This document shows positions 26,075-34,447 of a stretch of 64,000 nt of DNA, one piece after another. Position 1 is the first letter of the stretch, and the number at the start of each line of letters is the position of its first letter. The stretch covers positions 1,462,765-1,526,764 of the forward strand of contig NZ_JAENHL010000007.1 in assembly GCF_016595235.1 (NCBI RefSeq). Direction: 5' to 3'. The translations under genes were made by a program, and so were the position numbers. The notes beneath the pieces are model-generated. The model searched no databases, had not been told where the DNA came from, and saw nothing but the letters and a program-made list of their open reading frames with translations. This DNA comes from Taklimakanibacter albus. GTDB lineage: Bacteria; Pseudomonadota; Alphaproteobacteria; Rhizobiales; Aestuariivirgaceae.

Positions 26075-27378
26075 TTACCAGGAGAAGGCAAAGCCGCCGG
26101 ACGCATTGGGCTTGGTGACGTCGTCGCTGAACAGGTTGCCACCCTTCAGATAGGCCGTCATATTGGCCGACAGGGTGACGTCGACCTGGCCGCTGACATC
26201 GCCATAGACGCCCTCCAGGTCGTCATCCGAGAGGCCGAGCGGCACCCCCGCCAGGACATCGACTTCATTGTCGGTCGAAAACACGTCCCACACCCTGGCC
26301 GTCGCCGACGCCCGCACCGTCTCGCCGCCATAGCCGGCCCTGAGGCCGGCGCCAGCCCGGTAGCTCTCATTGGTGCCGGCATCGATGTCGGCGCCGCCGA
26401 CCGAGAAGTCGTCGATCTTGGTCGAGAACCCGTCCACCGAGATCATCGGCTCGACGAACAGCGTGTCGCCGAAACGGTAACCCAGATCGCCGCGGGCGCC
26501 GAGCGAGGTGACATCGGCATCGTCATTGTCGTCCACAGCCAGCGAGCCCACCTGATAGTCCATCTTGAGCAGGTCGGCCTTGACCAGCACAGTGGCGAAG
26601 AAGCCGTTGCTCAAGAGGCCGGCATAGGCACCGAGCGTCGCGCCCTTGCTGTCGATGCTGGTCGAGCCTTCGTCGAAATCGAGGGTCGAATCGACATAAC
26701 CCGCCATGACGCCGAACAGCAGGCTGCCGCCGCCCGCGCCCAGGCCGGTGCGGAAATCGGCGCCGCCGACCACGCCATAGATGTCCTGCTTGTAGCTCAT
26801 GTCGAAGTCGAGATTCGCATCGAGGAGCGAGAAGGAGGCATCGTCGTCGCGCTTCGACCAGCTGCCGAGGACGCTCGCCCATAGGCCGCCGGTGGGCGCA
26901 TCGCTGCCTTCGACCGGTGGATCGGCGACCGCCGTCACCGTGTGGCTGGTGGCGAGCATGTCGCGCAGGTTTTCCTGGCGCGTCGACCAGGCATCGGCTG
27001 ATTCACGCCAGATCGCTTGCGCGCCCGCCACCGCCGCCAGAGGCTCGAAGGCCTCGCGGTCGGGCAGGCCGACGAGACGATGCTCACCATTCGCCGCGTC
27101 GAAGACGAGGTCATAGGCGAACAGCCCCTTGTCGATCGGTCCATTGGCGAGCACGAAATCACCGACGGCCGTGGTGCCCGCCGCATGCGCCACCAGGATG
27201 CCGGTCGGGTTGTAAACGCCCGGCCCGGCATTGGTGTCGGTCACGAAGACTTGGGTCACGCCGGTCACATTGCCGCCGACATCGAGCACGTCCGCCAGCG
27301 ATCCCGCACCGCCGAGGAAGGCGTCGATCGACAGGCAACCGCATTTACCGCCGACTGCGGCAATTTTACCACAACGTC
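26075..27378 (-). pseudogene. Autotransporter barrel remnant (5' truncated)
   Basis: The frame ends in a typical autotransporter barrel finishing AFSW, and includes the linker-like GAQAIWRESADAWSTRQENL. Upstream, homology begins at the segment GCLSIDAFLGGAG, which matches the RLAVDAFLAPG region shortly before the linker in the other copies. It then runs straight into the stop codon of lysR at 27379-27381. There is no signal peptide, repeat passenger or convincing ribosome site. Possible in-frame starts such as GTG 27289 would give a barrel that could not be exported. This is best read as the 3' relic of a sixth array member whose passenger was deleted. Its barrel sequence is the most divergent of the set. 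Confidence 0.75.
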
Positions 27379-28290
27379 TTACATCGCCGCGGCGCCCGAG
27401 AAGGTCATGCTCATGAAGTCATGGAAGACGCGGGTGGCGGGCCCCTGTTGCACCGCTCGATTCCAGGCGAGGCCGACATCCATGCTGGGAATGTCGCCGA
27501 TCACATTGCGGGTCTCGATGCGCTGGCCTTCCAGCGACCATGGCCTATAGACCATGTCGGAGAGAACGGTGACGCCCATGCCGGCGGCGACCATGCTGCG
27601 CACCGCCTCGACGGAGGAGGTTTTCACCACCATCCTGGGCTCGAGCCCGGCCTTGACCCAGTATTTGCCGGCCGTGTGCATCGCCTCATCGACGGTGAGC
27701 ATGACATAGGGCTCGGCCGCCACTTCGGCGAGCGTGATGTTCTCGCGGTTGAGGAGCGGATGCTCGACCGGCAGCCACAACCGCCGCCTGGACCTGAGCA
27801 GGGTTTCGGACGCGATCCGCGCCGTGTCGGCGAGATTGGAGACCAGCATCACCGCGATATCGAGGGTGCGGTCGACGATGCCGCGTTCGATCGCCTCGCG
27901 CGGCAGTTCGCGCAATTCGACGCTGATGCGCGGATAGTTGCGCAGGAACCGGGCGTAATGGCGCGGCATGAAATAGCCCGCCACCGTATAGGAGACGCCG
28001 ACCCTGATATGGCCGGAATGCGCCGTGTCCTCGGTCAGAGGCGCGCTCATCGCCTCGTTCACCGCCGCCATGATGATGCGCGCATGCTGCAGGAAGCGGG
28101 TGCCCTCGGCGGTGAGCGACACGCCGGTCGGTAGGCGGTCGAACAGGCGCACGGCGAGATCCTCCTCGAGCTGCTTGATCGCCGCCGTCACCGCCGATTG
28201 CGAGACATTGAGCTCGATCGCCGCCTGGCTCACCTGCCCGGCATTGGCGGCGGCCAGAAAGTAACGCACTTGCTTGATCGAGAGTGGCAT
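27379..28290 (-). CDS. LysR-family transcriptional regulator
   Basis: A 303-residue regulator starting at ATG 28290 (MPLSIKQVRYFLAAANAGQ); the longer frame upstream lacks family similarity. Residues 1-60 are the winged helix-turn-helix (VSQAAIELNVSQSAVTAAIKQLEEDL). Residues about 90-300 are a periplasmic-binding-protein-like effector domain. It is divergent from the CoxL-type gene across a 113-bp gap, the classic arrangement for a LysR regulator of its neighbour. Its whole 5' leader is occupied by the repeated element at 28289-28336, a likely binding site and source of autoregulation. The effector is unknown, perhaps a cyclic amide or N-heterocycle. Confidence 0.92.
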   Translation of the reverse strand: MPLSIKQVRYFLAAANAGQVSQAAIELNVSQSAVTAAIKQLEEDLAVRLFDRLPTGVSLTAEGTRFLQHARIIMAAVNEAMSAPLTEDTAHSGHIRVGVSYTVAGYFMPRHYARFLRNYPRISVELRELPREAIERGIVDRTLDIAVMLVSNLADTARIASETLLRSRRRLWLPVEHPLLNRENITLAEVAAEPYVMLTVDEAMHTAGKYWVKAGLEPRMVVKTSSVEAVRSMVAAGMGVTVLSDMVYRPWSLEGQRIETRNVIGDIPSMDVGLAWNRAVQQGPATRVFHDFMSMTFSGAAAM

Positions 28291-28336
28291 ATCTGAATTC
28301 CCGATAACGCTGAGCAGATTTTCTGATTTTACAATA
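28289..28336. promoter_or_regulatory. 48-bp element A, probable regulator binding site in the lysR / CoxL-type intergenic region
   Basis: The element runs from ATATCT at 28289 to the 20-bp core at 28317-28336 (beginning GATTTTCTGATTTTAC). Element B at 30785-30832 has the identical core, the same ATATCT start and exactly the same spacing; counted by eye, 37 of 48 positions match without gaps. Its AT-rich core is unlike the surrounding GC-rich DNA. Binding by the adjacent LysR protein is inferred. Confidence 0.65.
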
Positions 28337-28403
28337 GCTGGGCCGAACCTCAATAGTTGGCACTCAAGCAGCCGCAATAGACGGCACCGGGAGAGAAACG
28401 ACC

Positions 28404-30785
28404 ATGCACGCACCGGCCAAGCCGCTGATCGGCCAACGGATTCACCGCAAGGAAGACCGCCGCTTCATCACCGGCGAGGGGCGTTATGTCGACGACATCG
28501 CCTTGCCCGGCATGGCCCATGCGGCGGTCCTGCGCTCACCGCACGCCCATGCGCGGATCACATCCATCGAAACCGGGCAGGCTTCGGCGATGCCGGGCGT
28601 GCTCGCCATCTTCACCGGCGCCGATCTCGCCGCGGCCGGGATCGGCAACCTGCCGGTCGGCTGGATCGTGCCCCATACCAAGGGTGGGCCGATGGCGCAG
28701 CCACCGCATCCGGTACTGGCCACGGAGCGGGTCCGCCATGTCGGCGATCCCGTCGCCTTCGTCGTCGCCGAAAGCCGCGCCGAAGCCGTTTCGGCCGCGC
28801 GGATGATCGCGATCGACTATGAGCGGCTGCCACCGGTAGCCGATCTCGCGACCGCGTTAGATCCTGAAACACATCAGATCTGGACCGAGGCGCCCGGCAA
28901 TCTCTGTTACGACTGGGAAGTCGGCGATGCAGCGGCGACCGAGCGCGCCTTCGCCACGGCCGCCCATGTCACCACCGTCAAGCTGATCAACAACCGCGTG
29001 CATGCCTCGCCGATGGAGACACGCGGCACGATCGGTCATTACGATCCCTCGAGCGACCGCTACACGCTTTATACCTCTAACCAGAATCCGCATGTGATCC
29101 GCGTGCTGCTGTCGATCGCGACGCTGAAGATCTCGGAAGAGAAGATCCGCGTGGTGGCGCCCGATGTCGGCGGCGGCTTCGGCATGAAGATCTATCACTA
29201 TGCCGAGGAGGTGCTGAGCGTCTTTGCCGCGCACCGGCTGAAGCGCCCGGTCAAATGGATCGCCGATCGTTCCGAGGCCTTCATCTGCGACACGCATGCG
29301 CGGGACCATGTCACGACAGTGTCTCTGGCGCTCGACGCCGACGGTATCGTTCAGGGGCTGAAGGTCGACACGATCGCCAATATGGGCGCCTATCTGTCCA
29401 CTTTCGCGCCGGCGATCCCGTCTTTCTTCTATGCTTATCCTATGCCCGGCCCTTACAAGGTGCGCGCCGTGCATGTGCGCACCCGCGCCGCTTTCACCAC
29501 CACCATGCCGGTCGATGCCTATCGCGGCGCCGGGCGGCCCGAATGCACTTATGTGCTGGAACGCGCCATGGATGCGGCGGCCCGCGAGATGAAGATCGAC
29601 CGCGTCGAGATCAGGCGGCGCAATCTGATTCCGGCCGAAGCCTTTCCCTATAAGACACCGTTGCTGTGGACCTATGACGTCGGCGAGTTCCACAAGCTGC
29701 TCGATCGCGCGGCGGAGGTCGGTGCCTTTGCCGGCATCGCCGAACGCAAGCGGGAAGCGCTGGCGCGCGGCCGTTATCGCGGCTTGGGCTTCGCTTTCTA
29801 TATGGAAGCCTGCGGCATGGGTCCGTCCAAGCTGCTTGCCCGCGAAGGCTGTCTCGGCGGCCAGTTCGAAGTGGGCCAGGTGCGCGTCAACCCGACCGGC
29901 AGCGTCACCGTTTTGACCGGCAGCCACACCCATGGCCAGGGCCATGAGACGGTCTATGCGCAGATCGTCGCCGATACGCTGGGCGTCGATTTCGAGGCGA
30001 TCGAGATCGTCCATGGCGACACCGACCGCGTCGCTTATGGCATCGGCACCTATGGCTCGCGCTCGCTCGCCGTCGGCGGCTCGGCAATGAAGCTGTCGCT
30101 CGACAAGGTGGTGGAGAAGGGCCGCAAGATCGCGGCCCATCTGCTCGAGGCGGATGACCGCGACATCGAGTTCAAGCATGGCCACTACCGCATCGCCGGC
30201 ACCGACCGCTCGAAGAGTTTCAAGGAGATCGCGGCGGCCGCCTATAACCCCGCCGATTATCCGCTCGACAAGCTCGAGCCGGGGCTCGAGGAGACGACCT
30301 GGTTCGACCCGCCTGATTTCACTTTTCCATACGGATGTCACATCTGCGAGATCGAGGTCGATCCCGAGACCGGCAAGATCGACATCGTGGCGCTGGCCGC
30401 GGTCGATGATTTCGGCAACCAGGTCAATCCGATGATCGTCGAGGGCCAGATCCATGGCGGCCTGGCGCAGGGCTCGGGGCAAGCCCTGTTGGAGCATTGC
30501 GCCTTCGATCCCGAAACCGGCCAGCTTCTGTCCGGCTCCTTCATGGATTACGCCATGCCGCGTGCCGACGACCTTCCATCGATGCGCATCGAAAGCCTGG
30601 TGACCGCCTGCCGCAACAATCCGCTGGGCGTCAAAGGCTGCGGCGAGGCGGGCGCCATTGCGGGACCGGCGGCCCTGGTGAGCGCGGTGCTCGACGCCTT
30701 GTCGCCTTTGGGCGTCACCAGCATCGACATGCCGGTGACGGCGGAAAAAGTGTGGCGCGCCTGCCAGGATGCCCAAAAATCGTGA
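28404..30785 (+). CDS. Molybdenum hydroxylase large subunit, CoxL / xanthine dehydrogenase family (orphan)
   Basis: A 793-residue protein of the molybdopterin-cytosine-dinucleotide hydroxylase large-subunit family. Visible are the N-terminal RRFITGEGRYVDDI, the cofactor-binding VVAPDVGGGFGMK, the active-site loop AYRGAGRPE (form II type, not the AYRCSFR of true CO dehydrogenase), and the catalytic glutamate E748 in GVKGCGEAGA. These enzymes hydroxylate N-heterocycles, aldehydes or purines using water. The usual FAD and 2Fe-2S partner subunits are absent from the window, so electrons must leave through partners encoded elsewhere. It is followed by the pxp genes under a matching regulatory element, suggesting that it prepares a heterocycle for ring opening. 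Confidence 0.92.
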   Translation: MHAPAKPLIGQRIHRKEDRRFITGEGRYVDDIALPGMAHAAVLRSPHAHARITSIETGQASAMPGVLAIFTGADLAAAGIGNLPVGWIVPHTKGGPMAQPPHPVLATERVRHVGDPVAFVVAESRAEAVSAARMIAIDYERLPPVADLATALDPETHQIWTEAPGNLCYDWEVGDAAATERAFATAAHVTTVKLINNRVHASPMETRGTIGHYDPSSDRYTLYTSNQNPHVIRVLLSIATLKISEEKIRVVAPDVGGGFGMKIYHYAEEVLSVFAAHRLKRPVKWIADRSEAFICDTHARDHVTTVSLALDADGIVQGLKVDTIANMGAYLSTFAPAIPSFFYAYPMPGPYKVRAVHVRTRAAFTTTMPVDAYRGAGRPECTYVLERAMDAAAREMKIDRVEIRRRNLIPAEAFPYKTPLLWTYDVGEFHKLLDRAAEVGAFAGIAERKREALARGRYRGLGFAFYMEACGMGPSKLLAREGCLGGQFEVGQVRVNPTGSVTVLTGSHTHGQGHETVYAQIVADTLGVDFEAIEIVHGDTDRVAYGIGTYGSRSLAVGGSAMKLSLDKVVEKGRKIAAHLLEADDRDIEFKHGHYRIAGTDRSKSFKEIAAAAYNPADYPLDKLEPGLEETTWFDPPDFTFPYGCHICEIEVDPETGKIDIVALAAVDDFGNQVNPMIVEGQIHGGLAQGSGQALLEHCAFDPETGQLLSGSFMDYAMPRADDLPSMRIESLVTACRNNPLGVKGCGEAGAIAGPAALVSAVLDALSPLGVTSIDMPVTAEKVWRACQDAQKS

Positions 30786-30832
30786 TATCTCTTTTTCAAA
30801 TACCTGAGAGCGGATTTTCTGATTTTACAATA
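30785..30832. promoter_or_regulatory. 48-bp element B upstream of pxpA
   Basis: Second copy of the element at 28289-28336. Its 20-bp core at 30813-30832 is identical to that of A, and ATATCT opens it at 30785, on the last base of the CoxL-type stop codon. It ends about 70 bp before the pxpA start, a normal position for an activator site, implying a second regulated promoter for pxpA and the genes after it. Confidence 0.65.
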
Positions 30833-30903
30833 TCCGCTCCCCCACCCAATATTTGCATTCGTAAACAAGAACGCCCGTCAGTGGCGCATCGGGAGGAGTG
30901 AGT

Positions 30904-31632
30904 GTGACAGCCATCAACTGTGACATGGGTGAGGCTTTCGGCCTCTATAAGATGGGCGACGATGCCGGCCTGATGCCGCTCATCGATGTCGCCAATGTGG
31001 CCTGTGGCTTTCACGGCTCCGACTTCAACCATATGCGCACCACCGTCGAGCTCGCCAAGAAGCATGGCGTGAAGGTGGGCGCACATCCATCGCTCCCCGA
31101 CCTCCAGGGCTTCGGCCGGCGTGAGATGAAGATCGCGCGCGACGAGCTCGCCAATTGCCTCATCTATCAGATCGGCGCGCTCAAAGGTTTTCTCGAAGCC
31201 GCCGGCATGAAGCTCAACCACATCAAGCCGCATGGCGCGCTGTACGGCATGGCGGCGCGGCAGGAGGAGATGGCGCAGGCGGTCGCCGACGTCGCCGACA
31301 TCTTCAGAGTGCCGCTCTTCGGCATGGTCGGCACGCTGCATGAAGAGATCTACAAAGCGCGCGGCCACACTTTCATTCCGGAATTCTATGCCGATCTCGA
31401 TTACCGCGACGACGGCACCGTCATCATCACCCGCGAGCATGACGCCAAGGATCCCGACGAGGCCGCCGCCAAATGCCTGCGCGCCGTGACCGAAGGCAAG
31501 GTGACGAGCGTCAACGGCAAGGAAGTGACGGTCGGCTCGGCCACCATCTGCATCCATTCCGACACGCCAAATGCCGTCGCCATCGCCGAAGCCGTCCGCA
31601 AGGCGGTCGCCCCTTATCTCGACGCCGCCTGA
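30904..31632 (+). CDS. pxpA: LamB/YcsF family protein, 5-oxoprolinase subunit A (PxpA)
   Basis: A 242-residue protein. Family motifs in order: INCDMGEAFGLYKMGDD, NVACGFHGSD, GAHPSLPDLQGFGRR, HIKPHGALYG and EFYADLDYRDDG. With PxpB and PxpC, PxpA performs ATP-dependent opening of 5-oxoproline to glutamate. The usual ACGFHAGD is here ACGFHGSD, and EAFADRAY is EFYADLDY, suggesting a subfamily with a different lactam substrate. GTG 30904 is chosen because GGGAGGAG ends five bases before it; GTG 30898 would lie inside that ribosome site. Genes pxpA, carrier, carboxylase, pxpB and pxpC follow in line. Confidence 0.9.
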   Translation: MTAINCDMGEAFGLYKMGDDAGLMPLIDVANVACGFHGSDFNHMRTTVELAKKHGVKVGAHPSLPDLQGFGRREMKIARDELANCLIYQIGALKGFLEAAGMKLNHIKPHGALYGMAARQEEMAQAVADVADIFRVPLFGMVGTLHEEIYKARGHTFIPEFYADLDYRDDGTVIITREHDAKDPDEAAAKCLRAVTEGKVTSVNGKEVTVGSATICIHSDTPNAVAIAEAVRKAVAPYLDAA

Positions 31633-31654
31633 CATAGAATAGAAGAGAGCGCCC

Positions 31655-31891
31655 ATGCCCCATGAACTTCTCTCGCCGCTTCCCGGAACCTTCTATCGCC
31701 GGCCGGCGCCGGACAAGCCTCTGTACAAGAACGAAGGCGACGAGGTCGCGGTCGGCGACGTCATCGGCCTCATCGAGGTGATGAAGTCCTTCAACGAGGT
31801 GAAGGCGGAAGTCGCCGGCAAGATCGTGAGATTCCTCGCCGACAATGAAGAGCCGGTGATGGCCGGCCAGGCTCTGGTGGAAATCGCTTGA
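31655..31891 (+). CDS. Free-standing biotin carboxyl carrier protein
   Basis: A 78-residue biotinyl domain: LLSPLPGTFYRRPAPD, GDVIGLIEVMKSFNEVKAEV and MAGQALVEIA. The biotin-accepting lysine is K44, within EVMKSF, a variant of the usual EAMKM. It lacks the long N-terminal region of AccB and is about the size of a lone biotinyl domain. It sits 22 bp after pxpA and about 200 bp before the matching biotin carboxylase, so it most likely carries carboxybiotin between that enzyme and the PxpB/PxpC pair rather than serving fatty-acid synthesis. Confidence 0.9.
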   Translation: MPHELLSPLPGTFYRRPAPDKPLYKNEGDEVAVGDVIGLIEVMKSFNEVKAEVAGKIVRFLADNEEPVMAGQALVEIA

Positions 31892-31912
31892 TGGAGAAGC
31901 TCGTCGCCCAGT

Positions 31913-32080
31913 TGCCCTCGCCCCGCTTCAGCGGGGAGAGGGAGGGGACCCATTGCACAGCAATGGGGAGGGTGAGGGGCCTGCATCAAGACCATGCCTT
32001 CTCATTCAACAAGCCCCTCACCCCTCCCGCCGCTTTGCGTCGGGGCCCTCCCCTCTCCCCGCTGAAGCGGGGCGAGGGTT
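31913..32080. repeat. Inverted REP-like pair between carrier and carboxylase genes
   Basis: Copies 31913-31985 and 32011-32080 point toward each other. Each has a CCCCGCTTCAGCGGGG-type hairpin followed by AGGG/GAGGGG tails. The pair fills nearly all of the 202-bp gap inside the operon and could form one long stem or a transcriptional attenuator. Confidence 0.8.
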
Positions 32081-32093
32081 GCAAGGACGCCTC

Positions 32094-33458
32094 ATGTTGA
32101 AATCCTTGTTCATCGCCAATCGCGGCGAGATCGCGGTGCGCATCATCCGCGCGGCGCGCGAATTGGGCATCCGCACCATCCAGGCCTATAGCGTCGCCGA
32201 TGCCGACTCGCTCGCCGTGAAGATGGCGGATGAAGCCGTCAATATCGGCCCGCCGCATGCGGCGAAATCCTATCTCAACATCCCCGTCATCATCGAGGCC
32301 GCCAGGAAGGCGGGCGCCGACGCGATCCATCCGGGTTATGGCTTCCTCGCTGAGAATGCCGGCTTCGCCGACGCGGTCGTGGCGGCAGGCATGATTTTCG
32401 TCGGCCCGAGCGGTGACGCGATCCGCACCATGGGCGACAAGGTCTCCGCCCGCATCGCCGCGGAAAAAGCCGGCGTGCCGGTGGTGCCGGGCAGCGGCGG
32501 GCGCATCGAAGATTTGACCGAGACCACGCAGATCGCCGAGCGCATCGGTTTTCCGATCATGATCAAAGCCGCGGCCGGGGGCGGCGGACGGGGCATCCGC
32601 ATTGCCAATACGGCCGAGGAATTCGCGCAATTCCTGCCGCAGGCGCAAGGCGAGGCCCAGGCAGCCTTTGGTGATGGCGGACTCTATATAGAGAAAGTCA
32701 TCACCAAGGCCCGCCATATCGAGGTGCAGGTGCTGGGCGACGGTGAGCGCGCCATCCACTGCTTCGAGCGCGAATGCTCGCTGCAGCGCCGCCGCCAGAA
32801 GCTGTGGGAGGAAGCCCCCTCGCCCGTCCTGCCCGACAATGTGCGCCAGAAACTATGCGCTTCCGCCGTCGCTCTCGCCGAGGCGGTCCATTACAAGGGC
32901 GCCGGCACGATCGAATATCTCTATGACGACGAGAGCCACGACTTCTACTTCATCGAGATGAATACCCGCATCCAGGTCGAGCATCCAGTGACGGAGTTCG
33001 TCACTGGCCTCGATCTCGTGCGCGAGATGATCCTCATCGCCGGCGGTGAGCGGCTGAAGCACCGGCAGGACGACATCAAACGTTCAGGCCACGCGATCGA
33101 AGTGCGCATCAACGCCGAGGACCCGGCCAAAAACTTCATGCCTTTCCCCGGCGTGGTCAAAGGCCTGCGTGTGCCGGGCGGGCCTGGCACCCGTTTCGAC
33201 ACGATGCTTTATGACGGCTACCAGGTGCCGCCCTTTTATGATTCACTGCTCGGCAAGCTCATTGTCTGGGACGAGACCCGCGAGCGGGCGATCGACCGCA
33301 TGAAGCGCGCGCTGGGCGAGCTCGAGATCGGCGGCCTCAAGACGACCAAGCCGCTGCATCTACTGCTCGCCGATGACGCCGCCGTGCGGCGGGGACAGTT
33401 CCATACACGCTGGCTCGAGCCCTGGCTCGAGGCCAACGCAGCGAAATTGGCGGAGTGA
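32094..33458 (+). CDS. accC: Biotin carboxylase subunit
   Basis: A 454-residue enzyme that uses ATP and bicarbonate to carboxylate biotin on the carrier. Domains in order: the N-terminal Rossmann-like domain (LFIANRGEIAVRIIRAAREL), the ATP-grasp domain with the glycine-rich AAGGGGRGIRI loop, the metal and bicarbonate site FIEMNTRIQVEHPVTE, and the C-terminal barrel (AIEVRINAEDP). Length fits stand-alone biotin carboxylases. ATG 32094 is taken because family homology begins at once; upstream sequence is the repeat pair. It shares the operon with pxpA, a carrier and pxpBC, so it is probably a dedicated copy and not the housekeeping AccC, although the family match alone cannot separate them. Confidence 0.93.
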   Translation: MLKSLFIANRGEIAVRIIRAARELGIRTIQAYSVADADSLAVKMADEAVNIGPPHAAKSYLNIPVIIEAARKAGADAIHPGYGFLAENAGFADAVVAAGMIFVGPSGDAIRTMGDKVSARIAAEKAGVPVVPGSGGRIEDLTETTQIAERIGFPIMIKAAAGGGGRGIRIANTAEEFAQFLPQAQGEAQAAFGDGGLYIEKVITKARHIEVQVLGDGERAIHCFERECSLQRRRQKLWEEAPSPVLPDNVRQKLCASAVALAEAVHYKGAGTIEYLYDDESHDFYFIEMNTRIQVEHPVTEFVTGLDLVREMILIAGGERLKHRQDDIKRSGHAIEVRINAEDPAKNFMPFPGVVKGLRVPGGPGTRFDTMLYDGYQVPPFYDSLLGKLIVWDETRERAIDRMKRALGELEIGGLKTTKPLHLLLADDAAVRRGQFHTRWLEPWLEANAAKLAE

Positions 33459-33486
33459 GGGCGTGAAGAACGCACACGCTTTTCTC

Positions 33487-33542
33487 CGTCATCCCGGCGC
33501 AAGCCGGGACCCATTCAAGACCGGCTTGCGCCGGGACGACGC
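33487..33542. repeat. Palindromic intergenic repeat (GTCATCCCGGCGCAAGCCGGG type)
   Basis: CGTCATCCCGGCGCAAGCCGGGAC faces its reverse complement CCGGCTTGCGCCGGGACGACG across about 10 bases. It is a different family from the other REP-like pairs and lies between the carboxylase gene and pxpB. Confidence 0.8.
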
Positions 33543-33571
33543 ATAACAAGAATAAGGGAGGTGGCGCTTCG

Positions 33572-34447
33572 ATGAAGACCCGATATTCCTATGGCGGTGA
33601 CGAGCATATCTTCGTCGAGATGGACGAGGAGATGTCGCTCGACGCCTTCTTCAAGGCCCTGTTCATCACCAACGCGGTCAGGGACGCGAAGATCAAGGGC
33701 GTCACCGAGATCTGCCCGGCCAATGCCTCGATGCAGATCAAGTTCGATCCCGATGTGATCAAGCCCGCCGACATGCTGAGCGAGCTCAAGAAGTTCGAGA
33801 GCGTCGCCGAGAAGGCCGAGCCCGTCATCAAGACGCGCATCATCGAGATTCCGGTCTATTACAACGATCCCTGGACGCATGAGACGCTGATGCGCTTCCG
33901 TGAGCGCCACCAGGATCCGAAATCGACCGACATCGAATATGCCGCGCGCATCAACAATCTCGATGGTCCGGACGGCTTCATCAAGGCGCATTCGGGAGCC
34001 CCCTGGTTCGTCTCCATGGTGGGCTTCGTGGCCGGCCTGCCCTTCCTCTATCAGATGGTGGATCGCCAGCGGCAGATCGAGGCGCCGAAATATCTGCGCC
34101 CGCGCACCGACACGCCGAAGCTCACCATCGGCCATGGCGGCTGTTTCGGCTGCATCTATTCGGTGAGAGGCGCCGGCGGCTACCAGATGTTCGGCATCAC
34201 GCCGATGCCGATCTACGATCCCAATCAGAAGATCAGCTACCTGCGCGACTTCATGTGCCTGTTCAAGCCGGGCGACATCGTCAAATGGAAGCCGATCGAC
34301 CGCGCCCAATATGATGCCACGGTCGCCGATGTCGATGCCGGCAAGTTCGCGCCCTTGATGCGCAATGTCACTTTCTCGCTCGCCGATTTCCATAAGGACA
34401 TCGACGCCTCGAACCGCAAGCTCAATGAGGTGCTCCATGGCCATTAA
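33572..34447 (+). CDS. pxpB: Carboxyltransferase-domain protein, PxpB / KipI family (extended)
   Basis: A 291-residue protein. ATG 33572 has GGGAGG upstream. Matches to PxpB/KipI and to the N-terminal half of the urea carboxylase carboxyltransferase domain include EIPVYYND, HSGAPWFVSMVGFVAGLPFLY (family form GF.PGFPYL) and GGYQMFG near a glycine-rich loop. It is 50-70 residues longer than typical PxpB, through a central insertion and a C-terminal extension of about 40 residues (after VKWKPI). Its stop overlaps the pxpC start by 11 bases, fitting an obligate PxpB-PxpC complex. Its partner subunits and the biotin genes suggest carboxyl transfer to an amide or lactam nitrogen; the substrate is unknown. 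Confidence 0.85.
   Translation: MKTRYSYGGDEHIFVEMDEEMSLDAFFKALFITNAVRDAKIKGVTEICPANASMQIKFDPDVIKPADMLSELKKFESVAEKAEPVIKTRIIEIPVYYNDPWTHETLMRFRERHQDPKSTDIEYAARINNLDGPDGFIKAHSGAPWFVSMVGFVAGLPFLYQMVDRQRQIEAPKYLRPRTDTPKLTIGHGGCFGCIYSVRGAGGYQMFGITPMPIYDPNQKISYLRDFMCLFKPGDIVKWKPIDRAQYDATVADVDAGKFAPLMRNVTFSLADFHKDIDASNRKLNEVLHGH

Noticed and set aside
28404-30785. Carbon monoxide dehydrogenase large subunit
   Set aside because: The active-site loop is AYRGAGR rather than AYRCSFR, and the CoxM and CoxS genes are missing, so a CO-oxidising role is not supported.
31953-32093. Longer N-terminus for the biotin carboxylase from an upstream in-frame start
   Set aside because: The added 47 residues are translated inverted repeat sequence with no similarity to the family, which begins at ATG 32094.
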